Shown: positions 1 through 7,578 of the stretch, piece by piece | Layout: the number at the start of each line of letters is the position of its first letter | Numbering within the stretch: the first letter of the stretch is position 1 | Origin: Ectothiorhodospira marina | Lineage (GTDB): Bacteria > Pseudomonadota > Gammaproteobacteria > Ectothiorhodospirales > Ectothiorhodospiraceae | Direction: 5' to 3' | Assembly (NCBI RefSeq): GCF_900109495.1 | Contig: NZ_FOAA01000002.1 | Location: forward strand, 1 to 64,000 | DNA length: 64,000 bases | The notes under the pieces: model-generated | The model's input: the letters and a program-made list of their open reading frames with translations, nothing else | Databases searched by the model: none | What the model was told of the DNA's origin: nothing | Position numbers and translations under genes: made by a program

Positions 1-222
1 CCCCTTCTCCAGGCGCTTGTAGATCATCACAAAGCCCTGGCCGTCCCAGTACAGGGCCTTGAGCTTGTCCCCGGCCCGGTTGCGGAAGACGAACAGCTCA
101 CCACTGAGCGGATCCCGCTCCAGGGCCTCAACAATCTCGGTACACAAACCATCGAAGGCCTTGCGGAAATCCACCGGCGCCACCGCCAGATGGATGGCCA
201 CACCCGTAGGCCAGGCGATCAT
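1..222 (-). CDS. tnpB: IS66 family TnpB (IS66 Orf2-like), 3' end beyond window
   Basis: The reverse strand encodes 74 codons starting MIAWPTGVAIHLAVAPVDFR, followed by a KAFDGL...DPLSGELFVFRNR stretch and continuing off the left edge. The VDFRK..DGL and FVFRNRxGDKLK motifs are typical of IS66 Orf2/TnpB, an accessory protein needed for transposition whose exact role is unsettled. The ATG at 222 overlaps the TGA of the upstream tnpA in an ATGA arrangement, so the two are probably translationally coupled. Complete TnpB is about 115 aa, so roughly 40 residues and the main transposase tnpC, if present, lie outside the window. Confidence 0.85.
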   Translation of the reverse strand, partial: MIAWPTGVAIHLAVAPVDFRKAFDGLCTEIVEALERDPLSGELFVFRNRAGDKLKALYWDGQGFVMIYKRLEKG

Positions 223-599
223 GCCTCCAGGACCTCCATGGCTCGCTGCAGGGTCTGGGCACAAAAACCCGGATACAGTTCCAGGCGATGGCCATTGCCC
301 AGGACCACTACCACCGGTCCAACGCCGGGCTGCGGTGACGGGGCCACGGGAGCGGGCTCGTCCTCCACTGTGCGGACCGTCAAGAAGTGCTGCATCCCGG
401 CCGTCGGCTTCGAATGCGCGCACTCTGGCTCAGCCTCGGCCACCACCCACTCCGGGTAGCGCGCCGCCCATTGCGATAACTGCTGAGACGTTACCCCGTG
501 CTGACGGGCGAAGGCCCCCTTACTCTGGCCCGAGGCCGCCCACTGTTGAACCAGATCCTTCCAGAAAGCGCGCTTGCGCTGTCGGATGCCTCTGTTCAT
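219..599 (-). CDS. tnpA: IS66 family TnpA (IS66 Orf1-like DNA-binding protein)
   Basis: This 126-aa protein has an N-terminal helix-turn-helix-like region, with RAFWKDLVQQWAASGQSKGA followed by FARQHGVTSQQLSQW, at about residues 10-45. This is typical of IS66 Orf1/TnpA. The middle is variable and acidic/Pro-rich, and the C-terminal VVLGNGHRLELYPGF...LQRAMEVLE stretch matches the usual small C-terminal domain of the family. The stop overlaps the start of tnpB by 4 bases. I could not identify the terminal inverted repeat upstream (600-660) with confidence, so the element boundary is open. Confidence 0.85.
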   Translation of the reverse strand: MNRGIRQRKRAFWKDLVQQWAASGQSKGAFARQHGVTSQQLSQWAARYPEWVVAEAEPECAHSKPTAGMQHFLTVRTVEDEPAPVAPSPQPGVGPVVVVLGNGHRLELYPGFCAQTLQRAMEVLEA

Positions 600-701
600 A
601 CCGGCACACCCCTCTATTGCTTGAGATCGTGCCGGTGATGATGTGGGATTAGCGGGGACTATGGAATATGGGGGCTACCGGACGGATACGAATGCCTGTA
701 G

Positions 702-804
702 GGGTCGTTCGCGAACGACCCGGCGGTGTGTCCGGGGTTGATGGGGCCTGGCGGGTTGGCATGGGGGCATCGGATGCCTCCGCGGGGCGCTTCCCGAAGC
801 GCCC
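702..804. repeat. Two-palindrome interspersed module, copy 1
   Basis: A perfect 20-bp palindrome (GGGTCGTTCGCGAACGACCC, 702-721) is followed 63 bp later by a second hairpin (GGGCGCTTCCCGAAGCGCCC, 785-804; 9-bp arms around CC). The same two palindromes, in inverted order and with the same 103-bp outer-edge-to-outer-edge distance, occur at 3590-3692. The arrangement resembles a BIME built of two REP-like units. It lies between the IS66 genes and the 3' end of rluE. Confidence 0.75.
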
Positions 805-875
805 GTACGGGGTGCGGTGCTCTCGAGGTTTCCAAGGGAGCCGGATACCCGGGGCGGGTAGGTGTACAGGGGGGG

Positions 876-1472
876 TTAGGACTGCACTGTATACCACTCC
901 CCTGGTCCCAGACCATCCAGCGTCCATGAGCCCACGCGGTAACGGATCAGCCGCAGGGTGGGGTGGCCAACGGCGGCAGTCATGCGTCGCACCTGGCGGT
1001 TGCGGCCCTCGGAGAGGGTGAGTTCCACCCAGGCGGTGGGGATGTGACGACGCTCGCGGATGGGCGGGTCGCGGGGCCAGAGCTGCACAGGTGCGTCCAT
1101 CAGGCGGGCGCGGGCCGGTTGGGTGGGCCCGTCGCGCAGTTCCACCCCCTTGCACAGGGCCTGCAGGGCGGCCTCGTCCGGGATGCCCTCCACCTGCGCC
1201 CAGTAGGTCTTGCTCATGGCGTGGTCCGGGTGGCTGATGCGTGCCTGCAGCTGGCCGTTGTCGGTGAGTACCACCAGGCCCTCGCTGTCCCTGTCCAGGC
1301 GGCCGGCGGCATACACCCCGGGGACCGGGATGAAGTCGGCCAGGGTCTTGCGACCCTCCTTGTCGGTGAACTGGGTGAGCACGTCGAAGGGCTTGTTGAA
1401 CAGGATGACGCGGGCGGACTCCCTGCCTGAAGCCTGGGATTTGCGGGAAAGGGGTTTGCGGGAAGGGGTCAT
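876..1472 (-). CDS. rluE: 23S rRNA pseudouridine synthase, RluE-like
   Basis: This 198-aa protein belongs to the RsuA/RluB/E/F pseudouridine synthase family. It lacks the N-terminal S4 domain, as RluE does. The catalytic Asp motif [17 protein letters not shown] is at about residues 57-73, and the C-terminal ..[19 protein letters not shown].. motif is conserved. RluE converts U2457 of 23S rRNA to pseudouridine. The first 20 residues are basic and Ser-rich, which is common in this subfamily. The start is 3 nt after the stop of the upstream nickel/cobalt transporter gene, so the three genes from 3484 down to 876 probably form one operon, although the functions are unrelated. Confidence 0.88.
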   Translation of the reverse strand: MTPSRKPLSRKSQASGRESARVILFNKPFDVLTQFTDKEGRKTLADFIPVPGVYAAGRLDRDSEGLVVLTDNGQLQARISHPDHAMSKTYWAQVEGIPDEAALQALCKGVELRDGPTQPARARLMDAPVQLWPRDPPIRERRHIPTAWVELTLSEGRNRQVRRMTAAVGHPTLRLIRYRVGSWTLDGLGPGEWYTVQS

Positions 1473-1475
1473 GGT

Positions 1476-2630
1476 TCAAAGGCCCATGGGATGGGGTGCG
1501 CGGCTGGTGAGGCTGCCCATGAACAGGATCAGCCCCATGCCCAGGATGAGCAGCCCGCCCAGCAGCCCGACCCCATGGCCGACGATCTGCGCCTTGAGGC
1601 CCGGTCCGCCGGAGAGCCGCGTAGCCAGGGCGCGGGCCTGCACCGCCATGATGGCCAGCATGGATACGGTGATGGCCGTGCCCACGGACATGGCCATCAC
1701 GGCGGCGATGCCTGCGGCCCACAGCCCCATGATATGGGCCACCACCAGGACCAGGATGGCCCCGGTGCAGGGACGGATGCCCACTGCCGCGACCGTGGCC
1801 AGCATGGCCCAGAGGCTATCGGCACGGGCGGCCTGGCCCGGGTCCACGTGATGGGCGCAGCCGCAATCGGGGCCTTGCTCGTGATGGGCTGCATGAGGGG
1901 TGATGGATGGCGCCAGGGGTGCGGGTGCCCCCGACGGTGAGGGTGGCGCCATGAACACCGGGGCGGCACCGGCTGCGGGGGAGGGCGAGGGCGCAGGCTT
2001 GCGGCGCCGCTCCCGGATCATGCGGATCAACTGCCGCAGTGCCCGCAGCACGAGCCAGGCCCCCAGCAGGGCCACCAGGGCAAAGCTGGCCTGCTCCAGC
2101 ATGGGCGCCTGAGCCATGGCGTCCCGGGCCGTGCGCCCGACGATGAAGAGCACGGCGGCCACGGCGATAACGGCAGTGAGCCCCTGCATCAGGGCGGCGG
2201 CGAAGGACAGGGTGAGGGCGCGCCTGAGGTGTTGTCGGTGGGTGAGCAGGTAGGTGGTGATCACCGCCTTGCCATGCCCGGGGCCCGCGGCGTGAAAGAT
2301 GCCGTAGAGGAAGCTGATGAGGATCAGCGCGCCGGCATTGGCCGCGGTGGGGGCGGTCTGCAGGGCCTCCATGCCATCGGCCAGCTGGCGATGCAGGGCC
2401 CGTTGCTGGGTGATGGTCCAGGCGACGAAGCGGTCCAGGAGGCTGTCGGCTTCCATGGCCTCTGCCGGGGCATCCTGCGCCTGTGCGCTTTCCTGGGCCG
2501 GGGCGCCGCCGGTGAGTGGGGAGGCGGTGGCATGCCCGAGTGGGAGCAGGGTGGCGATGAGGAGGATGAACAAGGTGAGGAGGCTCCAGGGGCGGCCCGT
2601 ACCCCAAGCCTTCGTTCCTTCCACCCTCAC
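1476..2630 (-). CDS. Nickel/cobalt transporter of the NicO/RcnA family
   Basis: Hydrophobic protein of about 384 aa that probably moves Ni2+ or Co2+ across the inner membrane. A signal-like segment near the start (LLTLFILLIATLLPLG) is followed by a periplasmic stretch, then TM segments carrying the HAAGPGHGKAVITTYLL motif typical of NicO/RcnA proteins. A cytoplasmic loop is rich in Ala/Pro and in His/Cys (HAAHHEQGPDCGCAHH), a likely metal-binding region. The final TM block has GIRPCTGAILVLVVAH. I chose the GTG at 2630. The frame stays open to an ATG at 2801, but that extra N-terminus is encoded by C/T-rich intergenic hairpins and overlaps the upstream gene. The upstream DUF1007 gene is a usual partner. 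Confidence 0.8.
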   Translation of the reverse strand: MRVEGTKAWGTGRPWSLLTLFILLIATLLPLGHATASPLTGGAPAQESAQAQDAPAEAMEADSLLDRFVAWTITQQRALHRQLADGMEALQTAPTAANAGALILISFLYGIFHAAGPGHGKAVITTYLLTHRQHLRRALTLSFAAALMQGLTAVIAVAAVLFIVGRTARDAMAQAPMLEQASFALVALLGAWLVLRALRQLIRMIRERRRKPAPSPSPAAGAAPVFMAPPSPSGAPAPLAPSITPHAAHHEQGPDCGCAHHVDPGQAARADSLWAMLATVAAVGIRPCTGAILVLVVAHIMGLWAAGIAAVMAMSVGTAITVSMLAIMAVQARALATRLSGGPGLKAQIVGHGVGLLGGLLILGMGLILFMGSLTSRAPHPMGL

Positions 2631-2775
2631 CCCAACCCCTCTCCCGCCAGCGGGAGAGGGGCTCACCTCCCTTCTGCATTCGGCGGAAGAGGGGCTCGAC
2701 GACCCCCTTCTGCCTTCGGTGGGACAGTAGCTTGACTCCCTTCTCCCCTCTGGGGAGAAGGGCCGGGGATGAGGG
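2622..2775. repeat. Cluster of C/T-rich hairpin repeats
   Basis: Three consecutive palindromic units of the CCCTCTCCC...GGGAGAGGG type occur here: a perfect one at 2637-2662 (CCCCTCTCCCGCC / AGCGGGAGAGGGG region), an imperfect CTTCTGC..TTCGG pair around 2690-2725, and CTTCTCCCC / GGGGAGAAG at about 2740-2762. Related hairpins occur at 6580-6680, 9636-9661 and 38132-38162. They fill the DUF1007-nicO gap and keep the transporter frame open upstream of its likely start. Confidence 0.65.
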
Positions 2776-2788
2776 GCGCGGCGGGCAC

Positions 2789-3484
2789 TCAGCGGGAACA
2801 TTCGATGGTCACCCGTTCGGCAAAGTGTTTACCCATGTCAGGGTCGCCCTGTTGGTCGTAGTCGAGCACGGCGGCCCGGGCCACCAAGGCGGGGTCGGGG
2901 CGCGGGATGCGCAGGTCCATGTCGCAGCGCTCGGAGCCGCCCTCCAGATGGACGCCGCCACTCTCGGCATGCAGGATCTCGATGAAGTAGGTGGGATCGA
3001 ACACCGCATACTTCAGGGGCGCATCGGTGGGATCCAGGGGGTGCTGGAAGCTGAGCGTGAAGCTCAACTCCAGGCGACGCTGTTTCTGCACCAGTTGGGG
3101 GTCTTCTGCCCTGGCGTCCTGGATGGCGGTGTCCCCATGGTGAATCTCGGTGAAGTGATGATAATCATCCAGGTTCTCGATGATCTTGCGGGCGATGCTG
3201 TCGAGACGCTCTTCCTGGGTGTCTCCGCTGGCATCCTGGGCCATGTCGTCCAGCAGGAAGGTGCTGTAGAAGGGGTCCATCAGCCAGGCCTGGCGTAGTT
3301 GGGTGATGTGGCCATCCGCATTGAAGACGGCGGTGACCTGCAGGTCGATCCAGGCATGGGGGTGGCTGTGGGCCGGGGCCGCCCAGAGCAGGGTGAGCAA
3401 GAGTCCGCCCACGACTGCCTGGCGAAGGCGATGGGCAGGGCGTGGGCAATCTCCGGGGCTGGCTGGGCGGCTGTTCATGTTCAT
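2789..3484 (-). CDS. DUF1007 family periplasmic protein (nickel/zinc-associated)
   Basis: This 231-aa exported protein has an N-terminal signal peptide (basic start, LRQAVVGGLLLTLLWAAPAHS) cleaved just before the characteristic HPHAWIDLQV motif. The body contains the family signature of alternating beta-strands and several His residues (DDYHHFTEIHHG). DUF1007 proteins are typically encoded beside NicO-type nickel/cobalt transporters, as here, and are thought to be periplasmic metal-handling partners; the biochemical function is not established. An in-frame Met two codons downstream (3478) is an equally possible start. It is likely the first gene of an operon with the transporter and rluE. Confidence 0.82.
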   Translation of the reverse strand: MNMNSRPASPGDCPRPAHRLRQAVVGGLLLTLLWAAPAHSHPHAWIDLQVTAVFNADGHITQLRQAWLMDPFYSTFLLDDMAQDASGDTQEERLDSIARKIIENLDDYHHFTEIHHGDTAIQDARAEDPQLVQKQRRLELSFTLSFQHPLDPTDAPLKYAVFDPTYFIEILHAESGGVHLEGGSERCDMDLRIPRPDPALVARAAVLDYDQQGDPDMGKHFAERVTIECSR

Positions 3485-3589
3485 GGTCTCGACATACCGA
3501 CAAGGCGATGGGTGGCTGAAAGGCCTGGGGCCGTTCCCGATGGGCGCGAACGGATGAGGTGCAGGTCTTGTGTTCGTGTCTCTCTGTAC

Positions 3590-3692
3590 GGGCGCTTCGG
3601 GAAGCGCCCCGACGGCGTGTAACTTGTCATCGGCGTATCCCGATGGCCTGGTGATTTCCGGTGCTCCGTTTGGGGTCGTTCGCGAACGACCC
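3590..3692. repeat. Two-palindrome interspersed module, copy 2 (inverted)
   Basis: GGGCGCTTCGGGAAGCGCCC at 3590-3609 and the perfect palindrome GGGTCGTTCGCGAACGACCC at 3673-3692 repeat the module seen at 702-804 in opposite orientation. The total length is again 103 bp, and outer GTACGG flanks are shared. The middle is not well conserved. It fills the gap between the DUF1007 gene and the 3' end of the exonuclease gene. Confidence 0.75.
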
Positions 3693-3732
3693 GTACGGGT
3701 GGGCGCCGTGGGGGCGTGGGCACGTTGTCCTG

Positions 3733-4611
3733 TCAGATGCTTTCCCAGTCAAACCGCCGGGAGGGTGGCAGGGCCAGTTGGTCCATCAGCGCTTCCAGGC
3801 GGGCCCCATCCGGACCTCCGCGCTCCAGATCCAGCCCTGTCGGCAGATCTGCCTGAAGGTGGATGCCCGTGAGTTGGCGGGCCAGACGCACTGTGTCGCG
3901 GTGGGTATCCACCAGCCCCATCAGGCGCCGGGCGCCGCGGAGGGGCATGTGGGCAATGGCCGGGATGTCCGCCAGCAGGGCCTCCAGGGTGTCGGTGCGG
4001 CGCAGCAGGCGGGCCGCCGTGGCCATGCCCACGCCGGGGATGCCGGGGATATTGTCCACCTTGTCTCCGGCCAGGGCCAGCTGATCCGCCACCTGGTCGG
4101 GGCGTACCCCCAGGCGTTTTTCAATGCCCCGGGGGTCGAGCCGCTGACTGCGATGCGGATCCCACCACACATCCCCTTCGTGGACGAGTTGGGAGAGGTC
4201 TTTGTCGCCGGTGACCAGTACGACCGCGCGACCCGCCTGGCGTTCCCTTGCGGCCAGGGTGCCAATGAGATCGTCGGCTTCAAAGGTGGGGCTGGAGAGG
4301 TGGGCCAGGCCCAGGGCGCTCACGAATTCCCGGCACCAGGCGAACTGGCGCTTGAGCTCTTCCGGGGCCGGGGGCCGGTTGGCCTTGTAGGCGGGGTAGA
4401 GGGCATGGCGATAGGAGGTGCCTCGGCTTTGGTCGAAGGCGAACGCCACGCGGGCGGGGCGTTCGCTCTGCAGCAGGGTGTGCACGAAGCGCACGAAGCC
4501 ATGGACCGCGTTGGCCGGGTGGCCATCGCGGCAGGTGATGGTCTCGGGCAGGGCGAACCAGGCGCGAAAGACGAAGATGCTGGAGTCGATCAGATAGGTG
4601 GGTGTGTTCAC
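3733..4611 (-). CDS. 5'-3' exonuclease, PIN/FEN-like with H3TH domain (Xni/ExoIX-like)
   Basis: This 292-aa protein corresponds to the 5'-nuclease domain of DNA polymerase I without the polymerase. N-terminal YLIDSSIFVFRAWFALP, then VAFAFDQSRGTSYRHALYPAYKANR, FEADDLIGTLA and VLVTGDKDLSQLV supply the acidic metal-binding residues of the PIN-like fold. The H3TH DNA-binding motif follows (GDKVDNIPGIPGVGMATAARLL). It should degrade or process 5' flaps in DNA repair or replication. E. coli ExoIX is about 250 aa, so this one is slightly longer. It stands alone, with repeat-rich DNA on both sides. Confidence 0.87.
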   Translation of the reverse strand: MNTPTYLIDSSIFVFRAWFALPETITCRDGHPANAVHGFVRFVHTLLQSERPARVAFAFDQSRGTSYRHALYPAYKANRPPAPEELKRQFAWCREFVSALGLAHLSSPTFEADDLIGTLAARERQAGRAVVLVTGDKDLSQLVHEGDVWWDPHRSQRLDPRGIEKRLGVRPDQVADQLALAGDKVDNIPGIPGVGMATAARLLRRTDTLEALLADIPAIAHMPLRGARRLMGLVDTHRDTVRLARQLTGIHLQADLPTGLDLERGGPDGARLEALMDQLALPPSRRFDWESI

Positions 4612-4673
4612 CGGTGGGAGTCTACCCGCCGCGATGCAGCAGGGCCATCCTGGCGGTGCCCCCCGGTGCCCCC

Positions 4674-4737
4674 GGTGCCAGGGTGCCAGGGTGTCAGGGT
4701 GTCAGGGTGTCAGGGTGTCAGGGTGCCAGGGTGCCAG
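4674..4737. repeat. 8-bp tandem repeat, eight units
   Basis: Eight head-to-tail copies of GGTGYCAG occur: two GGTGCCAG, four GGTGTCAG, then two GGTGCCAG, arranged symmetrically. They start about 60 bp upstream of the exonuclease start and probably vary in copy number by slippage. The repeat is not in a recognised gene. Confidence 0.9.
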
Positions 4738-4767
4738 CCGGTGCCCCTCCTGCCAGCGGTGGTTGCC

Positions 4768-5010
4768 CGTGGGAGCGGCCCTGGCCGCGAATACTCTGTC
4801 GAAGCCCCGGTTGCCTGAGCTTGATGTCCGGGGCAGAACCCCGGTGGGGCCGTATCTCTGTCCGCGGGACGCCGTGAATACATCCTTGTAGGCTTGACCG
4901 CCGCATCCATGCGGCGAACACCCGCTCCCGGAGACACGGCCCCACCGGGGTTCGGGTACATCGGTGGCCTCTTCATGGGAAAAGCCTTCGCGGCCAGGGC
5001 CGCTCCCACG
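4768..5010. repeat. 243-bp nested inverted repeat with REP-like ends
   Basis: The outer arms 4768-4791 and 4987-5010 are perfect 24-bp reverse complements (left arm starts CGTGGGAGCGGCCCTGGCCG). Each arm is itself a REP-like GGAGCGGCCCTGGCCGC sequence. Inner arms 4837-4858 and 4931-4952 pair at 21 of 22 bases. The core holds GCCGCATCCATGCGGC and a 22-bp stretch (4908-4929) that recurs inverted at 24891-24912. A third copy of the outer arm is at 62989-63012. No coding sequence is apparent. Confidence 0.8.
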
Positions 5011-5146
5011 GGGGCGAGGTCGTACCTGCGTGATGGGGTGGGTTTTGTTAACGTGTATGCAGGGGGCGTGATAAACCGCGATGCGGCTTTACTTTTGTCC
5101 GTCCCGGTCACAGCATTGCAATCATCAGACAGGCGGAGGAGTTCCC

Positions 5147-5401
5147 ATGAAGATCAATGTGGAGGTGGATGCCACCCCCGAAGAAATCCGTGCCTTTCTT
5201 GGCTTGCCCGATGTGGCGCCCCTGCAGCAGGAGATGATGGAAGATCTGTCCAAGCGCATGCGCGAGGGACAGCAGGGTTATGAATCCCTGGCGATGATGC
5301 AGCCGCTGATGCAGAGTGGCGTGGCCAATATGGATGCCATGCAGAAGCTGTTCTGGCAGGCCTTTACTCAGAGTGGCAACAAGGATGACAACAATAAATA
5401 G
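5147..5401 (+). CDS. Small acidic protein, DUF6489-like
   Basis: This 84-aa cytoplasmic protein (MKINVEVDATPEEIRAFLGL...) has an N-terminal beta-strand plus ATPEEIRxFLGLPDVxPLQ motif and a Met/Gln-rich helical C-terminus. I recognise this as a widespread small gammaproteobacterial protein family of unknown function (DUF6489). The ATG at 5147 is preceded by a good Shine-Dalgarno sequence (GGCGGAGGAG). It sits between the nested inverted repeat and mdh with its own short intergenic regions. The family assignment is from memory; the function is unknown. Confidence 0.75.
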   Translation: MKINVEVDATPEEIRAFLGLPDVAPLQQEMMEDLSKRMREGQQGYESLAMMQPLMQSGVANMDAMQKLFWQAFTQSGNKDDNNK

Positions 5402-5563
5402 GCCTGATTGACAGGTCATGCGTTGGCCCAACAGTGTGGGCCATGCGGAAAACCAAGGGGTGGGGGTGTATCCTTTGTCCGTCTTCGAGCAGCGGGACCA
5501 CAAGTGCTGCTGCTCGGGGCCGAGCATTTACACCAAATTAAAGACCTTACTGGAGGTAGCTTC

Positions 5564-6544
5564 ATGAAGAACCCCATGCGCGTCGCCGTTACCGGCGCTG
5601 CTGGCCAGATCTCCTACAGCCTGCTGTTCCGCATCGCCTCGGGCGATATGCTGGGCAAGGACCAGCCGGTGATCCTGCAGTTGCTGGAAATCACTCCGGC
5701 CATGGACGCGCTGCGCGGTGTGGTCATGGAACTGGAAGACTGCGCGTTCCCGCTGGTGGCGGGGATCACCACCTCCGACAAGCCGGAAGTGGCCTTTGAC
5801 AAGGCGGATGTGGCCCTGCTGGTAGGCGCCCGTCCGCGCGGCCCGGGGATGGAGCGCAAGGATCTGCTGGAGGCCAATGCCGCCATCTTCTCCGAGCAGG
5901 GCAAGGCGCTCAATGCCGTGGCCAGTCGTGATGTGAAGGTGTTGGTGGTGGGTAACCCGGCCAATACCAATTCCCTGATCGCCCAGCGTAATGCCCCGGA
6001 TCTGAACCCGCGCAATTTCACTGCCATGACGCGTCTGGACCATAACCGTGCCATGGCGCAGCTGGCAGGCAAGACCGGCGCTTCCACCACCGACATCCAG
6101 AAGATGATCATCTGGGGCAATCACTCCGCCACCCAGTACCCGGATATCAGTCAGGCCGTCGTGAAGGGTGATGCCGCCTCTGGTCTGGTGCCGCGTGACT
6201 GGTACGAATCGGACTTCATCCCCACGGTGCAGCAACGTGGCGCCGCCATCATCAAGGCGCGTGGTGCCTCCAGCGCCGCCTCGGCCGGCAGCTCCGCTGT
6301 GGATCACATCCGCGACTGGGTGATGGGGACGCCGGACGGCGACTGGGTGAGCATGGCCGTGCCTTCCGATGGCAGCTATGGCATTGAGAAGGGCCTGATC
6401 TATTCCTTCCCGGTGACCTGCAAGGATGGCGATTACAGCATCGTGCAAGGGCTGGAGATTGATGACTTCAGTCGCGAGCGCATGCAGGTCACGGAGCAGG
6501 AGTTGCGCGAGGAGCGCGACGGGGTGGCGCACCTGCTGCCCTGA
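5564..6544 (+). CDS. mdh: Malate dehydrogenase
   Basis: This 326-aa NAD-dependent enzyme of the LDH/MDH superfamily interconverts malate and oxaloacetate in the TCA cycle. It has the N-terminal Rossmann motif [21 protein letters not shown], the [15 protein letters not shown] segment, the substrate-binding [20 protein letters not shown] loop, and [11 protein letters not shown] followed by [12 protein letters not shown]. The catalytic His is in the [12 protein letters not shown] motif. Length and motifs fit the MDH subgroup with the MERKDLL substrate loop. The ATG at 5564 follows TGGAGGTAGC, a good ribosome-binding site. Confidence 0.95.
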   Translation: MKNPMRVAVTGAAGQISYSLLFRIASGDMLGKDQPVILQLLEITPAMDALRGVVMELEDCAFPLVAGITTSDKPEVAFDKADVALLVGARPRGPGMERKDLLEANAAIFSEQGKALNAVASRDVKVLVVGNPANTNSLIAQRNAPDLNPRNFTAMTRLDHNRAMAQLAGKTGASTTDIQKMIIWGNHSATQYPDISQAVVKGDAASGLVPRDWYESDFIPTVQQRGAAIIKARGASSAASAGSSAVDHIRDWVMGTPDGDWVSMAVPSDGSYGIEKGLIYSFPVTCKDGDYSIVQGLEIDDFSRERMQVTEQELREERDGVAHLLP

Positions 6545-6579
6545 TCAGAAGCGGGGGGCAGACCCGCCCCTCTTTCCCC

Positions 6580-6762
6580 CATATTGAGCCCCTCTCCCCT
6601 GAGGGGTGAGGGGCGAGGGCCGGCACAGTGCCTCCCCCACCCCCTCATCCCCAGCCCTTTTCCCCCATGGGGGAGAAGGGAGCTTCGGAAGCAAAAAGGG
6701 GACAGACACCTTTTCCGCGCGCCAGCGGCGCGCACGGAAAAGGTGTCTGTCCCCTTTTTGCT
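6580..6762. repeat. Hairpin repeats, ending in a 28-bp-armed inverted repeat
   Basis: Two C/T-rich palindromes (about 6590-6615 and 6645-6680) are followed by a long inverted repeat. Arms 6690-6717 and 6735-6762 are perfect 28-bp reverse complements containing GGGGACAGACACCTTTTCC, with a GCGCGCC/GGCGCGC inner stem. The right arm reaches into the stop codon of the nuclease gene (stop at 6761-6763). The AAAAGGGGACAGACACC sequence family is a common interspersed repeat in proteobacteria. Transcribed from the right, the hairpin could also act as a terminator for the nuclease gene. Confidence 0.8.
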
Positions 6763-7561
6763 ACTCCAGGATGCGCAGATCCGCCGGGTGGCGGATGCGG
6801 ATTCGGGGTTGGCCTCGGTGGGTGTAGACGAAGCCGCGGCCTTCCACTCGCTCGCCTCGTAGGGCGTCGATGTCCAGGTCGGGGAAGTACTGCATGTCTT
6901 CCCGGTCGATGCGAAAGGCTACATCCCCTTCCAGATTGATCCAGTGGGCGCGTTGGCTCTGCCCCAGGCGGACCACCTCTCCTGTCACGATGCGAAAACC
7001 CTCGGCGTCGCGGGGCAGTTCCTCTGCCTCGAAGGCCTCCAGGTGCTCCAGTGACCAGACCTTCAGGGCCTCGGCGCGGGCCAGGGCCTCGGCGTCGCGG
7101 TAGCAGTCCAGGTGCCAGTCGTTGGGGGGGATGGTCATGGCGGTGGCCAGCCCCTGGCGCAGCAGCAGGGCGGTGATGGACTGGCCGTCAGGTGTGAACA
7201 GGTGGGCCAGGGTGCGTTGATAGCGGTCCTTGCGTTCCGCGTCATGCACCAGCAGCACCCGATGGTCGTGGTCCCGCAGCAGCTCCATGAGCGTGTCGCG
7301 GGCCTCGTGAGCGTAGGGTTCGGCCGTTTGCTCGTGCCAGAAGATCTCCGGCGTATCCAGGCCGATGAGCCGCACCCGGGTGCCGTTGGTCAGGCGCACG
7401 CTGTCGCCGTCATAGACGTGATTCACCTGCCCCTGGTTGATGCGGCCCTGAGGGCCTCCGCAGCTGTCGGGCAGGTCGGCTGCGTGGGCTGTGCCCAGAC
7501 ACAACGCAACAAGGGCGCCGACCCATGGCGCCCTTGTGCTCCATCTCATCTTTCCTGCCAT
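6761..7561 (-). CDS. Secreted thermonuclease-like (SNase/TNase) protein
   Basis: This 266-aa protein has a signal peptide (APWVGALVALCLGTAHAA) followed by a staphylococcal-nuclease OB-fold. The motifs VYDGDSVRLTNGTRVRLIGL, DTPE and DRYQRTLAHLF match the Ca2+-binding Asp and catalytic Arg/Glu/Arg pattern of the family. A C-terminal extension (about residues 185-266, RIVTGEVVRLGQSQRAHWIN onwards) looks like a second beta-rich OB-type domain. It probably cleaves nucleic acid in the periplasm or outside the cell. The start at 7561 was chosen because the longer frame runs over rpmE; a second ATG at 7549 is also possible. It lies 17 bp downstream of rpmE on the same strand. Confidence 0.83.
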   Translation of the reverse strand: MAGKMRWSTRAPWVGALVALCLGTAHAADLPDSCGGPQGRINQGQVNHVYDGDSVRLTNGTRVRLIGLDTPEIFWHEQTAEPYAHEARDTLMELLRDHDHRVLLVHDAERKDRYQRTLAHLFTPDGQSITALLLRQGLATAMTIPPNDWHLDCYRDAEALARAEALKVWSLEHLEAFEAEELPRDAEGFRIVTGEVVRLGQSQRAHWINLEGDVAFRIDREDMQYFPDLDIDALRGERVEGRGFVYTHRGQPRIRIRHPADLRILE

Positions 7562-7578
7562 GGGGCGAGCCCCGGGTG

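Noticed and set aside
600-700. Terminal inverted repeat of the IS66 element
   Set aside because: No GTAAGCG-type end or 8-bp target duplication could be seen with confidence, and the other end lies outside the window.
649-1722. 357-codon minus-strand frame across the rluE region
   Set aside because: It overlaps the whole of rluE in another frame and reads the REP-like module; composition is Arg/Gly/Pro-rich noise.
5528-6532. 334-codon open frame antisense to mdh
   Set aside because: Low-complexity composition and no family motif; the sense strand encodes a complete malate dehydrogenase.
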